Positions 38,164 through 49,831 of a stretch of 64,000 nucleotides of DNA are shown here, piece by piece. The position numbers and the translations under genes are program-made. A model generated the notes under the pieces. The model was not told the DNA's origin. It worked only from the letters and a program-made list of their open reading frames with translations, and did no database searches. Location of the stretch: assembly GCA_000231825.2 (NCBI GenBank), contig JH720293.1:496001-560000 (forward strand), written 5' to 3'. How positions within the stretch are numbered: the stretch's first letter is position 1; each line of letters opens with the position of its first letter. This stretch comes from Tetrahymena elliotti 4EA. Taxonomy: Eukaryota; Ciliophora; Oligohymenophorea; Hymenostomatida; Tetrahymenidae.

Positions 38164-40739
38164 TCAATTTGATCCATTTGTATTTGTATTTACTACATTA
38201 TTTTAAATAGGAGTTTATGGATAGAACATTGGCATAGCATACATAGGAACCATTGAAGGGGTTTGAGATTATTATGTATTACTGTTATCAGCAGGCTTAT
38301 CTGTGTTCACGGGAGGATAAAAGAAGGGAGGGTACTTTTATATAATTTATAAAAATTTAATAAAATTAATTTATGAAAAAATAATATACATATAAAGGAG
38401 CTCCTTATTATTAGGGTGGCATAGGCATCATCATAGGATATTAAATAGGAGTAGGTACTTGAGGAACAGCACCATCAGTTGTAGTATTTTAAGCAGGTTA
38501 GGGAGCTGGAATATAACAAATATAGTACCCACCTTGAGGCATTTAAGGCATTTATGGGAATTAACCTGGCTAAGGAATCATCTAAGGAATACCAGCTTAG
38601 GGGAAGAAGCTTGGGAAATATTATTAGCCTTAAGGTAAAGGCTATTACTATTATTATTACTACTATGTCTATTACTATTATTATTCTTAATGTTAGGCAC
38701 CATTTTACTATTGAACTTAAGCTTAAAACTTTTATTCTGGTTTTTCTTCAACCTTTTAAGTGACTGCTGGTAATTTTTATGCTTATGTAGTAGGTTCTGT
38801 TCTCGAAGAAACTTAACTTTATCTAGGAGTAAGAGCTTTTTCATTTACAGGAACTTATTTCAAGTTTTCTTGTAATTTTTCTCCAGTTCTATCATATTAT
38901 TAAAATAAATTAAAAAATATTTTTAAATTGAATAATTTTACTAATTTTTGTTAGAGTGTTATTCTTAGTTATGTTAATGGTGATGATGATGGTTGTGCTT
39001 ATGGGGTTCTGATTTTTGCTATTATACTTATTTGGGTACTTCTTATACTTAAGTGGTAGTAGCTCCAGTTGTAGTAGTTTTGGTAGTGGTAGTAGTAGAA
39101 CTATTGTTGACGGCTACACTTTTTTATTAAGTAGTTGTTTGATTTACAACAGGAGCAACAGTAGGCTTACTTTAAGTACTTGAGCTAGAAACATTTTATT
39201 AAGGTTAAGGTTAAGGTTAAACAGGAGGTTAGGTTTAAGGAACAACAGGAGTTGTCTTAGAAGGAGGGCATACAGCTAAATCTTTATTTACAACTTCTTA
39301 AGCTGGTTGAGATGCATGGTGAGTAGATGAAGTAACAGTTTTTTGCTCCTTCTTAGCTTCAGTCACATTATTATTGATGTCAGTGTTGTTATTTTAAGAT
39401 TCCTTTTATTACTCTACTTTTTTATCTTCACTTACTGGATGCTCTTAATTAGAGGACTTTTCAACCTTTTGATACTCTTGACCTTGATGGTTATGATTGT
39501 GGTTTTTGTGATTGTGATTATGATTGTGGTTGTGATTATAATTACGTCCATGGCTATGATTAGGATTTTTATTGTTTTTGAAATTATTGGTTTGGGGATT
39601 GTTGACCTAAGTAGATTAAACATCAGTCTAGTTAACTTAGACAGATTGTGGTACTTCTTATGTTTATCCTTCAACTTCAGTTTTACGAACATAAACAAAT
39701 TCCTATTATCTCTTATTTTTATGTTAATTCTTTTGGAAGTTATTTTCTTTGCTGTTTTAACGTTATTAACTGAAGCGATTTCTATTTTGATTTCTGTGTT
39801 CCTTTCTCTCATAATTAGACTCATATCTTTTATTGTTATTGTTGCTATTATCTTCTTATCCATCTTCTTACTACTTTTTCAATCTTCTATTTTGTCTCTC
39901 TAGATTTAAAAAAAATACTTACAATATCTATTATCAAACTTGCAAGAATTATAATAAAGAAAAATAGAAACAAATATTTTAAAAATTTAAAAAAATAAAC
40001 AAATAAACAAACCAATTAAAAAATTGATGATTTTTCCTTTTAAACAAATATTTTTAATCAATTTCAACAAATAAAAAATTGTTTATTTGATGCTTGTAAA
40101 AAATTATTTAAAATATTTACTTTGTTAAACTTCACCACCATTTTGTTATACGTCTTGGTGTTCATCAACTTAATTGCCATTTGAGTGCTAGTTTTCAACT
40201 CTATTCTATCTTCTTTCTTTTTTTTCTAAAGATTGCCTCTTAGGTCTCAAATTAGAGTGGACTCTATCTTTTCTTTGTAAGCTGGTTTGTTTAGTTTCTC
40301 TTTCAGGTTACTTATTAGTTTAATGGCGAGATTGGTTTTTCCATTCATTTTCTTGGTTTTCAAGGAAACGCTTGTATTGGACATCAATATGAGACTTAGT
40401 AATCTTATGATCAAAACTGTACTTTCTACAGATATTCCAAACCATGTATGTATGCTATAATAATATTAGTAAAATTGAATGATATTAAAATATTTGTTTC
40501 TCTAATAAAATTAATAAAATGTTATTTACTGTTAAGTACTCCTTGTAAATTTCATATAATTCACTTATCATTTTCTTTTCTTCTTCAGTTAAATGTTCCT
40601 TTTATCTTTCATATTCTTCTTCAAGAACACATGAATACTTTTTAACTGTGTATTAGTTATCATCTTCATCTTCACGACTAACCTTCTAATTTTTAGCAAA
40701 GTTGCTACCCATACGATTAACCTTCTCTTAGATATTCAT
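38164..40739 (-). CDS. Gln/Asn/His-rich protein, unrecognised
   Basis: Five exons from ATG at 40739: 40530-40739, 40121-40454, 38942-39899, 38390-38888, 38164-38334; introns of 75, 221, 53 and 55 nt; 2172 nt, 723 aa. The N-terminal ~175 residues look folded and helical (EEEYERQKEHLTEEEKKM..., WNICRKYSFDHKITKSHIDV, QYKRFLENQENEWKNQ). The rest is low complexity: a His/Asn block (NHNHNHNHNHK, about 39478-39560), Thr-rich and Pro/Gln runs, a poly-Gln block coded mainly by TAA and TAG, and a Pro/Met/Tyr/Gln tail (PMMMPMPPQ, YPPFFYPP). Such tails are common in ciliate RNA-binding or condensate proteins, but no RNA-binding fold was found. The first intron is a multiple of three without TGA, so it may be retained. 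The antisense frames of this gene look like hydrophobic proteins and are artefacts. Confidence 0.7.
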
Positions 40740-41704
40740 TTTCCTATCAAATATTCTTCTATTTTTAAAATTGCTTTTTTAAAGATTTTCTTTTACTTTT
40801 TATTAAAGTTTTTAATTAATTTTTTTTTTCAAAAAAGATACAAGATTCTTCTTTTCTTCTCTAATCAAAAATTTTAATTGATTTTAATAAGATAGGTATT
40901 GTTGCTACTTCGCTTGTTTTTAAAACAAATTTGAGAGGAAAAGTGTTTTAAAGAATTACAAATAATTGTTTTTTTTTATTTTTCTGATTTATAATCTGGT
41001 TTGAGACAAGTGCTTAATAAAAATTGGTGAGGAATAATCTAATTTTTTTAAAAAATGATGTAATAAATTTAAAATATTTTTTATTGGAATATAATACTAA
41101 AATAACAGAATGAATATTCAAAATTCTAAAATTCTGTATTATTTTTCAATAAATTTAATACTTTTTAAAATATTTTTAAAAAATTAAACTAAAACAAATT
41201 TTTTTTGAAACAAAAAAACAAACTATTTTTAAGTGTTATCAAAATAAATGTTAGTGTACTTCCTAAAATTAATAATTAAGTAATACAAATTTGTATGAAA
41301 GTTGAGAGAGTTTTCTTTACAATAAAAATTTTTAATTGGATTTGATAAATCTTTTTTAGAAGATCAAATAGTTAATCACAAATTAAATAATTATCATGAT
41401 ATGTTTAGATTTTTAAACAAAAAAATAAACTATTTTTAAGTGTTATGCAAATACAAGCTTTAGTGTTACATCCCAAAATTAATTAAAAATAAAAAAAATT
41501 TGTGCAAAGTTGAGAGAAAGTTTTCATTTAATAACAATTTTTTATTGGATTTGAAATATCTATTTTAGAAGAGCTGATCAAATAGTTAATCACAAATTAA
41601 ATAATTTTCAAGATCGATATTTTTATAAATTCAAAGAAATATAATTAAATATTGATAATTACACTCTCAACTTTATTTAATTTGAATTTTTTTCAGTATT
41701 TGAT
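40740..41704. other. Divergent intergenic region with a tandem duplication
   Basis: About 965 nt between two 5' ends (minus gene to the left, plus gene to the right), so both promoters should be here. It holds the ~190-nt duplicated unit listed separately. No exon recognised. Confidence 0.6.
41211..41612. repeat. Tandem direct repeat, two ~190-nt units
   Basis: Unit 1 (about 41211-41400) and unit 2 (about 41417-41612) share, in the same order, AAACTATTTTTAAGTGTTAT, a TTAGTGT block, CCTAAAATT / CCCAAAATTAAT, AAAGTTGAGAGA, TATTGGATTTGA-like, and TTTTAGAAG...GATCAAATAGTTAATCACAAATTAAATAATT. The last block is nearly exact over more than 30 nt, which implies a fairly recent duplication. It sits in a divergent promoter region. 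Confidence 0.8.
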
Positions 41705-42694
41705 ATGACTTTAACAGCTGAAAATTTGATTAACACAATCCATTAAATTATAAATGACTTAAAGTAAGATATATTTTAAAGATTTAATTATAATTTAGAT
41801 GAAAATCTTACTTACTTAGATCTTACTAGGAATTTGATTCTTTTGGAAAATGTTTTTAGTGAAGAATCAATTAAAAGAAGTTAGGAATTGCAATAGCGTT
41901 TATCATAATAATATCAAAGTCACCATCATCATTCTCATAGCTCCATAATAAATAGATCATATAACTAAAGCACACAAAACCCTATAAATATATAAAACTA
42001 ATAAGATGAAGTATAAGCTAATTAAAGCTATTCTCGCCAAATAGCTGGCTAGTATTAAAAGGTACAAGAGTTAGATTCTTCAAAAGATTCTATACCCTAA
42101 TTTCATAAATAGCTACTTAGAGAATACAAAAATTCTATGGAGTAATTGAAGAAGCAAAATAAAATTATTAGAACTCTAGTAAAAGATAACTCTCATCATA
42201 ATTCAAATTTTAGATCCATTGATTACTAAGACTAAGATTACATGCACAGGGGCAACTATTTAAATACTTTTGAAACTAATCTTAACAATTAATCAAGTAC
42301 TGATGAGCATATAAAATACAATTCAAAGAGTTATAACATTTTAAATAGAAGTTAGGAAGATCAATATAACAAAAGGGGTTATAAAATAAGAAGTTCAGCT
42401 AAAAAGTAATATTTAAAGGCAGAAAAAGAGTTGTAGGATTTGTAAGAAATAAGAGAAAAAGAAATCCTAAAAATAAAATAAATTGAAAGAGCAATAAGGA
42501 AAAGAGAAGAGCTATATGCAGCACCTAAAAATATAACAGCATCCGAAATCGAATAAATTGAATATGTAAAATCATAAAAAAAAATAAAAGATAAGCAATA
42601 CATTTCAAAGATAAATGAGCAAATTTCAAAGTTAGATAAAGAGATAAGACAAATAACATCATATATATAAGACTGCATATTAAAAGAATAATGA
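41705..42694 (+). CDS. Coiled-coil protein, unrecognised
   Basis: One intronless frame, 330 codons, ATG 41705 to TGA 42692-42694 (329 aa). Residues 1-65 are helical (NLINTIHQIINDL..., NLILLENVF); about 70-85 hold a short His/Ser run (SHHHHSHSS); the middle is Asn/Ser/Gln/Tyr-rich; and about 230-329 is a strongly charged Lys/Glu coiled coil (LKAEKELQDLQEIREKEI..., SKLDKEIRQI). No domain is recognised. The layout is typical of ciliate basal-body or axoneme-associated proteins, but that is only a resemblance. Upstream ATGs do not lie in this frame. Confidence 0.72.
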
Positions 42695-43297
42695 AAAGAA
42701 AATAATATTATACACGTCATTTACAAAAATATTAATTAATAAATTACTTATAATAAAAACTTCTATCGATTTAGCTTTTAGGCTAACTTAAATATTCATT
42801 TTTTATAATTTATTTATTGTTTATTGAAATTTCTATGAAATCTTAAAAAAATCTTTTTAAATAATTTTTTATTAGAAAAAACTTCAGAAATAATTCTCAA
42901 AATCCCTCTTCTTTTTTCTTAAGTTAAATTGTTTATTTAAAACTTTGCATGGCATAATATATTATTTATATATATTTTTATCAAGATTCCTTTTATTTTA
43001 TCATGAATTAGCAAGATTTTCGAAAGATTCTTTAATATTTATTCTTAAATTTAATTTAATTGTACTGGTTGAATATAAATTAAGATCAAATAATTATTTC
43101 AAATTTTAATGAAAAAAAAAGAAAATAAAATTAAAAATACAAGTTAGATAGTTAATTTTTGATTTCTAATGTGTAGGAAAATAAGATTTTTATCTCTAAA
43201 AATTATTTTTATTTTTAAGATAAAATTAAAAATAATTACTAAAATATTAAAAAGAACAACTAAAATACATGTTTATTTATATTTATTTTTTTTACAA
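42695..43297. other. Intergenic between convergent genes
   Basis: About 600 nt between two 3' ends, A/T-rich, nothing recognised. Confidence 0.6.
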
Positions 43298-44656
43298 TCA
43301 GGATTTTACATTTTTTAACTCAATTAAGTATTACAATAATGTGTAATCCTCCATATATTTAGAGCTTGGATAATCCATAACAAGTTGCAAAAATTTAGCA
43401 GCATTTGTTTTTTAGTAGAGCTTAAAAATCTAATTAATTTATGTTGATGTATCTTTATCCTAAAAAGTGCAAATAACCATCTTTTTATTTGATCTACTGC
43501 TAGAAATCCATTAAATTGCAAATTTTAAATCAAAAATACCACCAAATGCACCACATCCCCATTTACCAGTAGCTATTGTTTTTAAATGATCTTCTTATGA
43601 AAATCCTATGTAAGATTTATTTAATTCTCTGACAATGTTTTTCTCAGAAAATTGATTATCAGAATCATTAAAAAATAAGGCATCTATTGCTAAAATTGTT
43701 TATGGAGTATTTCTTTTTTGCTATTAAATTTTAGAGTTTCCCATTTTAGAAAATCTAAATGAGTTACTATATCCTATATAATCAGAATACTATTTGATCC
43801 CTTTCATTATTATTACCTCATTTTATGCCATTGATTAATCAAAAATTAATAAGCTTGCTAACATTTCAGGGCAAACACAAAATCTTATTTCTTCTTATAC
43901 TAGACCATCTCCTAAAATACCTCCTCCTATATCTCTGTTAGCAAAATCTAATTATAGTGTGCCTGAGAAATCTTCAATTAGCTTTTCATCAGTTACTTCA
44001 ACATTTTTTAATTTAATAGCTTTTAGTTGTTACATCCAATCTTCAAAATCTTCTAACTCCCCAGAGTTAATTCTTTACAAAATTACTGTCTCTTTTGACT
44101 CTTTATCTGAGAATTCTAATGCCTATTATAAGTATTCATACATACATTTAATTTTTTCTTATCTCCTTATATTGATGTGATCTAAAGAGCTTTTTTGATA
44201 TATCAATCTAAAATCTTTAAAAATTTTCTTTTCTGAATCCTTAAGTAGACATAAAAACATACAACTAACATATTATGCTATTTCTTCTCGAGAGAAAATA
44301 ACCTCATTTATCTTAGATAACTTAGGTATAATATTTTTTAACTCTTGCTTTCTTATTTTAAGGGCAAGCTAACATATCTTAGGGATAAATTATTCCAAAA
44401 AAAATGCTTAGCATTCTTTGTCAAGCTATTCGAATACACTTTTAATGTTAAAGTATTTGGAATCGCTTTTTTACGTACTATCTCTTAATTTGTCTAGATT
44501 CTACTCTAATTCTTCAAATGTATTACATTTACTCTTTCCAGTACTTAAATTTTAAAGGATTTCTTTTTACAATTTCCAAAGCTCATCGTTTTTTCTTGGT
44601 AAAGGAAATTTGTAAATATCGCTTTTTGTATCTTTCTAAGTTTTCTCTTCAATCAT
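43298..44656 (-). CDS. PARG: Poly(ADP-ribose) glycohydrolase (PARG)
   Basis: A single intronless frame of 453 codons, ATG at 44656, TGA at 43300-43298 (452 aa). The PARG signature GGG-x(6-8)-QEE is intact: GGGILGDGLVQEE at about residues 244-256, preceded by LDFANRDIG. The second Glu of QEE is the expected catalytic residue. Other family landmarks: FCVCPEML, YSDYIGYSNSFRFS (substrate-contacting Tyr/Phe region), AIDALFF, RELNKSYIGF and TGKWGCGAFGG. PARG cleaves ribose-ribose bonds of poly(ADP-ribose), reversing PARP signalling at DNA breaks and elsewhere. The ~225 residues before the macrodomain-like core are helical, as in other compact eukaryotic PARGs; the long regulatory N-terminus of human PARG is absent. 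No nuclear targeting signal is obvious. Convergent to the coiled-coil gene on its left. Confidence 0.95.
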
Positions 44657-45252
44657 TTATTTTATTTTAATTTAATTTTTATCAAATCTAAATATTTTTT
44701 ATATGAAAATTTTATCAAAAATAAAAATTCTAAATAAGATTTTGATAGCATCAAATACTTATTAATCACAAATTTTATACAAAATTGATCATTTAGTTAA
44801 AGTAATACTTTGATTTTTGTAGTAAAATACTTTAGGTTTACCTTATTTTTTACTTTTTTGTTTAAAAATTATTAAATTTGCTCAAAAATTAATTCATAAA
44901 CCAGTAATTGGTATCTATTTTTTATTAATCTTACTTAAATAAGATCATCTATAAATTATTGAAATTAACAGCTATTTACAGATGATTAAACATCAAATTA
45001 TTTTGAAAATTAGATTTAATTCATAAAAATAATAAGATAGATTTAAAAAATTTATTTATTTATTAAAATATAAAAGGGAGAATACTAAAGCAAATATTAG
45101 AATCATTTGGTGTTTTTACTGGATTTAATTAACTATTACATCTACAAAATATAAATTAATTATACATTTATATTTTAAGCACAGTTGATATAAACTATTG
45201 AAATAAAAAATCTTTGGTATTTAATATTCTTAAAGAATAAAACTATGTTTCT
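44657..45252. other. Intergenic, no gene seen
   Basis: About 600 nt between two minus-strand genes; A/T-rich, promoter of PARG expected at the left end. No exon recognised. Confidence 0.6.
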
Positions 45253-46030
45253 TCATACATTTCTTAGAACATCAACATTTATTTGAGCCATTTACTTTCC
45301 ATCTGAATGTAAAGAAGCAAATAACTTATCACCATTTTCTACAGGTGCCAATTTAGGGGTACCGGTTAAAATAAAATCTCCTGGATTCAAAGTCATGTAT
45401 TAACTAACATACTAGATTATATCATCAATCTAAAACATAAGAGAATATTAAATTTATTTTTGTTTATTGAATAAATTAAAGTTATACCTTGAAGTACATA
45501 TTCTTAGTATTGTCATCTACTTCATTCTTCTAGTTTATTAAAAGCTTCAAATTAACATTATGGGGGTCTTTAATGTCTTTTTTATCAATAAAATCGCTGA
45601 TTGGCAAGAATCCATCTTAACCTTTGCCTATTTATTTCATATTTAAGGGTTAATATTTATTTCATCTTTATAGATAAAAATAATAAACACCAATATCCCA
45701 AGGAAAGCCATTTTTACGATTAAGCTTCTACCTATCCCAATCTGTCATATCTAAACATAAAAAGTAACCTCCAATATAATCAAATGCTTATTATTTAGAA
45801 ATATTTTTTCCTGATTTACCAATCATAACTCCTAATTCTATTTCATAATTAACCTAGTTTTTAGAATTTATTTATAGATTTTCACCCTTGTATAAAATAG
45901 AGGAGTGAGGCTTAGTAAAAATAAGTGGTTATGCAGGGACATCTTTTGAACCAGGTGGTATATAATTTTAAGCTAAGGCCAGAATTTTTGGATTGATTCT
46001 CTTAGTAGCTTAGACAAAGATTCTTTCCAT
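45253..46030 (-). CDS. FAHD1: FAH-domain hydrolase, FAHD1-type acylpyruvase/oxaloacetate decarboxylase
   Basis: Three exons from ATG at 46030: 45691-46030, 45488-45627, 45253-45429; introns of 63 and 58 nt. The first intron is a multiple of three but contains in-frame TGA, so it must be removed. Length 657 nt, 218 aa, close to human FAHD1 (~220). Family landmarks: ILALAQNY near the N-terminus, NYEIELGVMIGKSG with the metal-binding glutamates, GGYFLCLDMTDWDR, FPWDIGKGQDGFLPIS, LLINQK, and LNPGDFILTGTPK. FAHD1 proteins are mainly mitochondrial Mg-dependent enzymes that split acylpyruvates and decarboxylate oxaloacetate. No clear presequence is present before the domain, so location is uncertain. 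FAHD2 proteins are longer. Confidence 0.9.
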
Positions 46031-47174
46031 TTACTACTTACTTACGAGTTTTTCTAAATTAGTAATTGTGGTTTTTTTATTGATAATTAATAAAGATATA
46101 TATTAGAGTTCAATTTTTACATAATTTTAATTTATAAAAAAGTATCATCAATATTGCATCATAATTCTACTAAAAATATATCTTAAACAGTCATCTCTTT
46201 TCTTGACTGATCTAATTTTCTTATTTCTTCTTTTTAACTTTTTTTTGCTTTAAATATTTGTTAAATTTAATAAAATATTTTTAAATCTATTCTTTTTTTA
46301 AGATATCTATTAACTCAATTAATTATTCTAATCAAAACATTTTAAAGAGAATAAGATTTATTTTAACCACTCCAAAAAATTACATTTTTGTGTTAGCTCA
46401 AAAAAAATAATTTTTGAAAGTATATTAATTTTTTTTTTTAATATGATGTTTTTACTTCATTCTCATAAAAATATGATCTTGATCATAATTATATTATTAC
46501 TTTAATTTTTTAATCGCATTTAAAAAAAATAGTATTCACATAAGTTCTTTTAAAAATTATATGGGCTTTGAACTTATCTTAAAACTTCAAAAATTTATAA
46601 ATATTAATTAAGATATAATAATTTAATACTATGAAGAAGATTTAAATTCATTAAGCTTTTAAAGAAGTATCCAGAAGATTATGAGTTATTTTGTAAATAG
46701 AGATAAGCTTTTATTGTTACTAAAAATTTTTGGATGAAAGAAAATAAAAAAAATAAATGTTTTGAATCAATAAATTTGAGATTGTTTGAAAATAATTTTT
46801 TATTCAAAAAAAATTAAGAGTTGAAATTTTTATTCTATGTTCTGTAGTTACTATACATTGAATTATATTATGTCACTTCTTGTTTTTTTTATTTATTTAC
46901 TTTTACGTGTAATATTTTTGAAGTATGCTTTTTTTGTTGTGAACGATCTAGTGCAGTGTTAAAATTATGAATCACATTGGCACTTATCTGGTAATATGCA
47001 GATTAGCAAATTTTGATTAAAGTTTTAATCAGAGAATATCTCTCAATCTATTTTTTTGATACGAGGTCAATTTCTGAACAAAAATAATAATTTAAACAAA
47101 AAAATCAAAATCAAAAACTCACAAAGATTAATTGAAAATTTAATTAAAGAAGTTTAAAATATAATAAACATAAG
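46031..47174. other. Divergent intergenic region, no gene seen
   Basis: About 1.14 kb between the 5' ends of the FAHD1-type gene (minus) and a membrane protein gene (plus). A/T-rich with scattered TGA in all frames; no exon, RNA fold or repeat recognised. Confidence 0.6.
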
Positions 47175-48911
47175 ATGGAATAATTTATTAGTTTAGAAAG
47201 TCCAAAATAATCAAGTGGATCATTTATATTGATTAGCTGTATGCAGCTTTTCTTTTTTGTTCTTACTTGCTTATTAACATTAGTTGGAAAATTTTATGAA
47301 TCTATTCCTTTGATGGCATTTTATTATCTTATATCTTCTACTTAAAAGATGCTGATATGGAAAACACTATCTAAAATCCCTAATACTAATGTTAAAGTTA
47401 CTAAAAGAGATTTTTTACTATTTGCACTGCTAATAGATTTGAAATAAGCATATTAATTTAGCTAATGCAAAAAGATTAACTTAAAATAACTTTGGATGGT
47501 AATATATGTCATATAATTCTCTAGCTGCTATTTTTTTTTATTTACTTACCTCTATTTAGATATGGCTCAATACATTAGAATCGATTTCATAACTGATATA
47601 TAAATAAAAAAAGCTATTTTATATGCTACTAGCTTATACATAATTTTTGGAATTACTTATGGAAATATTATTTTTTCCTAATATCTTGCTGTAAATTCTC
47701 ACTACCCTACTTCAATTTTTAGAAGATTAGCTTAATTTGCTTATGTATTCTCCTCAATATTCTCCTATATTTATCTGTTTGTATTATCAGTCTACGAAAC
47801 TCTTACAGGAATGATAATAATTTTAGTATTAAGAATTACGTTTGTTATTCTTTACTCTTATATAATCCCAAAGCTTAATATCTACTCTCGCTTTAAGTTT
47901 TAGTTATTATTTCCCTTTTTTAACCCAGATACTTTGACCAAATTTATTAGAAATATGCTAAGAGCATATGTAATGTTTGGTGCTAATGTGGATATATCTC
48001 CGACTATGCTTAAAGTTTCAAATATATATGACAGAATGACTCTATAGCCTACATTTGTGATAACTAGAATTTATAACACTCTCGAAATAATAGGATTGTT
48101 GATTTATAACTTTTTTTTTACAAGTAAGAAGATTAATTAAGCTGATTTTTATGGAATTTCACTGGGGATAATATCATTCTATTTAGCTATGAATATTATA
48201 TAATTTATTATGCAAATCATTTTCAAAAATAAAAAAAGCTATGAGACAATCTAATAATAGTCACATTAAGATATTGAAAACTCCTAAGGAATAAATGGAG
48301 CTTCAGAGTCTGTTTTAGAATAATCGTTAATTTAATAAGATGAAAACTATCAAATAAATAAAATTAATCAACAGATAGAAAATAATAAACTTTTTATATA
48401 ATTGTTAATAAAAACAACTAAGCTAAACATAACTAAAAGAAAAAACTAAGAATAAATAATTTAAGCATTAACTAGCTTTTTGGTTAAGAAGAATAAAAAA
48501 AAATCATTAATTATTATCTAAGAAAATGACTTGTTAGTAGATTTAAATAAAGATAGCTTCTATATTTATTTAAGTAATTTAAATGTGAATTTTATAAGTC
48601 AGTCTTTATTAAACTGTCCTAATTTGAATATAAACAAAATCATTATTAGTTTCAGAGATGAAATTACTGAAATTAACAAATTATTAATGATGAAAGCCTT
48701 CTTAACTCATATATACTCAATTAAAAAAATTGAGTTTGATTCAATTGATTTAAATAAATAACTTGATAGAGACTTTTATGGTTAAATAAATTCTTTTTAT
48801 GCTGATTTTTTAAGTAAATTCCTTCAAATAAAGGTTTTCTATTAATAATTATCCTCTACATAAATGTACAATCCTTACCACATTATCTATGATTTATATG
48901 AAAATTTTTGA
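47175..48911 (+). CDS. Multi-pass membrane protein, tandem paralog 1
   Basis: One intronless frame of 579 codons, ATG 47175 to TGA 48909-48911 (578 aa). The first ~360 residues carry about eight to nine hydrophobic segments long enough to cross a membrane (for example ISCMQLFFFVLTCLLTLV, IFSSIFSYIYLF-like and TFVITRIY... stretches). The C-terminal ~215 residues are polar and soluble, with alternating beta/alpha-like patterns, ending in NPYHIIYDLYENF. The next gene has the same layout and nearly the same ending, so these are tandem duplicates. No transporter, channel or receptor motif is recognised. Large families of such proteins are common in ciliates; function unknown. Hydrophobic segments were judged by eye. 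Confidence 0.78.
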
Positions 48912-49831
48912 GTTTATTATTGTGCATAAATGGATAGTCAGTTTAAGAATAAAATTAAATCTAAAAAAGTTAGAAAAGCTAAACCTCAATAAAAAATTAT
49001 TTGTAAAAATGTGAACTAATTTTTAAATCATATGGTATATAAATATGTATGTATTTTTACTTAATTCGAAGATTATACAATCAATTGATAAAACCTTTTT
49101 TTAGTTTTAAACTTAAACTGTTTTTATGCAAAAATGTAAATAATTTTAATCATTTTACATATTAGAATTGAAACACATATTTAAAGGATATACGAATTAA
49201 AAATATATCTAGTTTATTCAAAATTTTTTACATTTTGCTAACGAAATCTGCATTATCTGAAAAATAAAACAGAGATTAAAAAAATGAAATTCTTTTTTGA
49301 AGCAACTATTTAAAATAACTTTTTCAATAAAATATTTCTAATAGTTTTATTTTAAAAAATCCCAACAATCTTGAAAAATATTTTTATGGGTCAGAAAACT
49401 AAATGAATTTTGAAGCAATTTTTAACACTAAATATGTTTATTTCACAAAATACTTTTCACTCAAGTAACAATAATAAAATTAAATCATTTAACTTGAATA
49501 TTTCTTTAAAATTGTAGGTATCATAATCCTTGAAAAATTATTTTATTATTAGAACACCAAGTATATTTATTGAAAGAGGTAAATATTTATATTTTATTAC
49601 TTTTTTTTTGATCGAAAATACGTAAGCCCTTATAGTTAGTATATTTAGATATATAATATTTTAACTAAATTTCCAAAGATTTAATAATAAAATAGAGGAT
49701 TTATTTAAGATCACCCCTTTTTAATCTAGAACGAAGAGGTTAAGTAAATCAAAGAATTAATTAACAAAAAAAAAAAAATTAAATTTTGTAAAAACTTTAC
49801 AAAATAGCAGTAATTAAAGAAGAAAAAATTA
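48912..49831. other. Intergenic between tandem paralogs
   Basis: About 920 nt, A/T-rich, no exon seen. The in-frame region just left of the second gene's ATG is open from about 49574 but has no earlier ATG and is A-rich, so it is read as 5' non-coding. Confidence 0.55.

Noticed and set aside
38578..38844. 88-aa minus-strand Asn/Lys-rich frame
   Set aside because: Wrong frame of the Q-rich gene; the adjacent frame is longer, joins both flanking exons and gives a coherent Pro/Gln protein.
39199..39225. TTAAGG-like repeats resembling telomeric DNA
   Set aside because: On the minus strand they read CCT-TAA repeated, coding Pro-Gln in the Q-rich protein; the unit is not the ciliate GGGGTT/GGGTTT telomere repeat and the region is internal.
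39343..39903. 186-aa plus-strand hydrophobic reading frame, apparent membrane protein
   Set aside because: It is the antisense of the His/Asn/Gln-rich gene; codons for Asn, Gln and Lys read backwards as Val, Leu, Ile and Phe.
43324..43521. 65-aa minus-strand frame as an extra gene
   Set aside because: Overlapping frame of the C-terminus of PARG.
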